Source: Candidatus Omnitrophota bacterium (GTDB lineage Bacteria > Omnitrophota > Gorgyraeia > Pluralincolimonadales > Pluralincolimonadaceae). Taken from it: a stretch of DNA of 5,353 nt. The notes beneath the pieces were generated by a model. It did no database searches. It was not told the DNA's origin and was given only the letters and a program-made list of their open reading frames with translations. Both the position numbers and the translations under genes were made by a program. The DNA is taken from positions 1 through 5,353 of the forward strand of contig JAGUXU010000132.1 of the NCBI GenBank assembly GCA_020061685.1, in the 5' to 3' direction. Below are positions 4,885-5,353 of this stretch, piece by piece; position 1 is the first letter of the stretch; the number at the start of each line of letters is the position of its first letter.

Positions 4885-5353
4885 AATATATAACCTTATT
4901 AAGCGGATACTCAATGATGCCTTCCGCTTCCGCTTCCTTTAATCTCGGTATCAGCTCCCTTACCTGCTTCTCGTCGATTATCGTCTCGACCGCCACCCAT
5001 CCCGGGACGCTCAAATGAGATATCGTCGGCCGGCGCATAGCCGGCAGGATGCTCAAGATCTTCTTTAAGTTCTTCTCCGAGACATTGAGTTTTAGGCCGA
5101 CCTTCTCTTCCGCGGAGATGGCTCCTTTAAGCAGTATGGCGATCCTCTCTATCTTAGACCTTTTCCACGGGTCCTTCCATGACTTCTTATTGGCTATTAA
5201 CTGTGTCGTGGAGGTGCAGAGCGTCTCCACGATCCGTAAGTTGTGCGCCTTTAGGGATGAGCCCGTCTCGGTAAGCTCGACTATGGCGTCCACCAGGCCG
5301 GAATACGCCTTCGCCTCTGTGGCACCCCATGAAAACTCCACTTCGGCGTTTAT
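4883..5353 (-). CDS. hisG: ATP phosphoribosyltransferase, long form, C-terminal part (5' end beyond window)
   Basis: The visible 156 residues are the C-terminal half of HisG, which condenses ATP with PRPP in the first, feedback-controlled step of histidine synthesis in the cytosol. The frame is open to the window edge (INAEVEFSWGATEAK), so the GTG at 5341 is an internal valine codon, not a start. VDAIVELTETGSSLKAHNLR and STTQLIANK are the conserved end of the catalytic domain that binds PRPP. The rest is the HisG_C regulatory domain: GAISAEEKVGLKLNV, ILPAMRRPTISHLS, GWVAVETII and the closing EGIIEYPLNKVI. That ACT-like domain binds histidine and marks the long, HisZ-independent form. The usual length is about 290 residues, so roughly 130 N-terminal residues lie outside. 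No other histidine gene is visible. Its TAA overlaps the edge of the AT-rich word repeat. Confidence 0.96.
   Translation of the reverse strand: MNAEVEFSWGATEAKAYSGLVDAIVELTETGSSLKAHNLRIVETLCTSTTQLIANKKSWKDPWKRSKIERIAILLKGAISAEEKVGLKLNVSEKNLKKILSILPAMRRPTISHLSVPGWVAVETIIDEKQVRELIPRLKEAEAEGIIEYPLNKVIY

Noticed and set aside
5339..5341. GTG as the start of a short 152-residue HisG
   Set aside because: The frame stays open to the window edge, and the conserved segment continues upstream; the visible part begins mid-domain, so the gene is simply cut by the window.

Overview
The window is a compact bacterial chromosome segment in which every supported gene lies on the minus strand. In transcription order (high to low coordinates) the genes are: the C-terminal half of a long-form HisG; a repeat-rich gap holding a 29-codon gene for an AURKAIP1/COX24-type (mS38-like) ribosomal peptide; an exported protein with 13 TPRs; the N-terminal and C-terminal subunits of a split transketolase; the MEP-pathway kinase IspE; and a SpoVG-family protein that runs off the left edge.

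From the TPR gene to ispE the genes are packed without gaps. Two junctions are TAATG stop/start overlaps (TPR to transketolase N, and transketolase C to ispE). The third is TGA-T-ATG. One polycistronic message with translational coupling is the simplest reading. spoVG follows 57 bases later with its own strong Shine-Dalgarno sequence, so it is probably on the same message. The roles are central and housekeeping: histidine synthesis, pentose phosphate interconversion, isoprenoid precursors, the ribosome and RNA-level regulation. There is no phage, transposase, CRISPR, tRNA or rRNA signal.

The most unusual parts are small. (1) The SpoVG homologue carries a four-cysteine zinc ribbon and a charged linker inside the domain, between the conserved VAMPSRK segment and the DIAHPI segment. 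(2) A 90-base gene for a Lys/Arg-rich ribosomal peptide sits in what looks like an intergenic gap. (3) That gene is flanked by two kinds of structured repeat: a 14-bp perfect hairpin plus a CCCTGAGCGAAGCGAAGGG palindrome at its 3' end, and on its 5' side a roughly 100-base AT-rich element of four short words followed by their reverse complements in almost the same, not reversed, order.

The split transketolase, the SpoVG family, the mS38-like peptide, the TPR-rich exported protein and the AT-rich word repeats suggest an uncultured lineage such as Omnitrophota or a relative (Elusimicrobiota-like). This is inference from gene content, not a phylogenetic result. In Firmicutes spoVG also lies close downstream of ispE (ispE-purR-yabJ-spoVG-glmU), so the ispE-spoVG neighbourhood here resembles a known arrangement without the two intervening genes.
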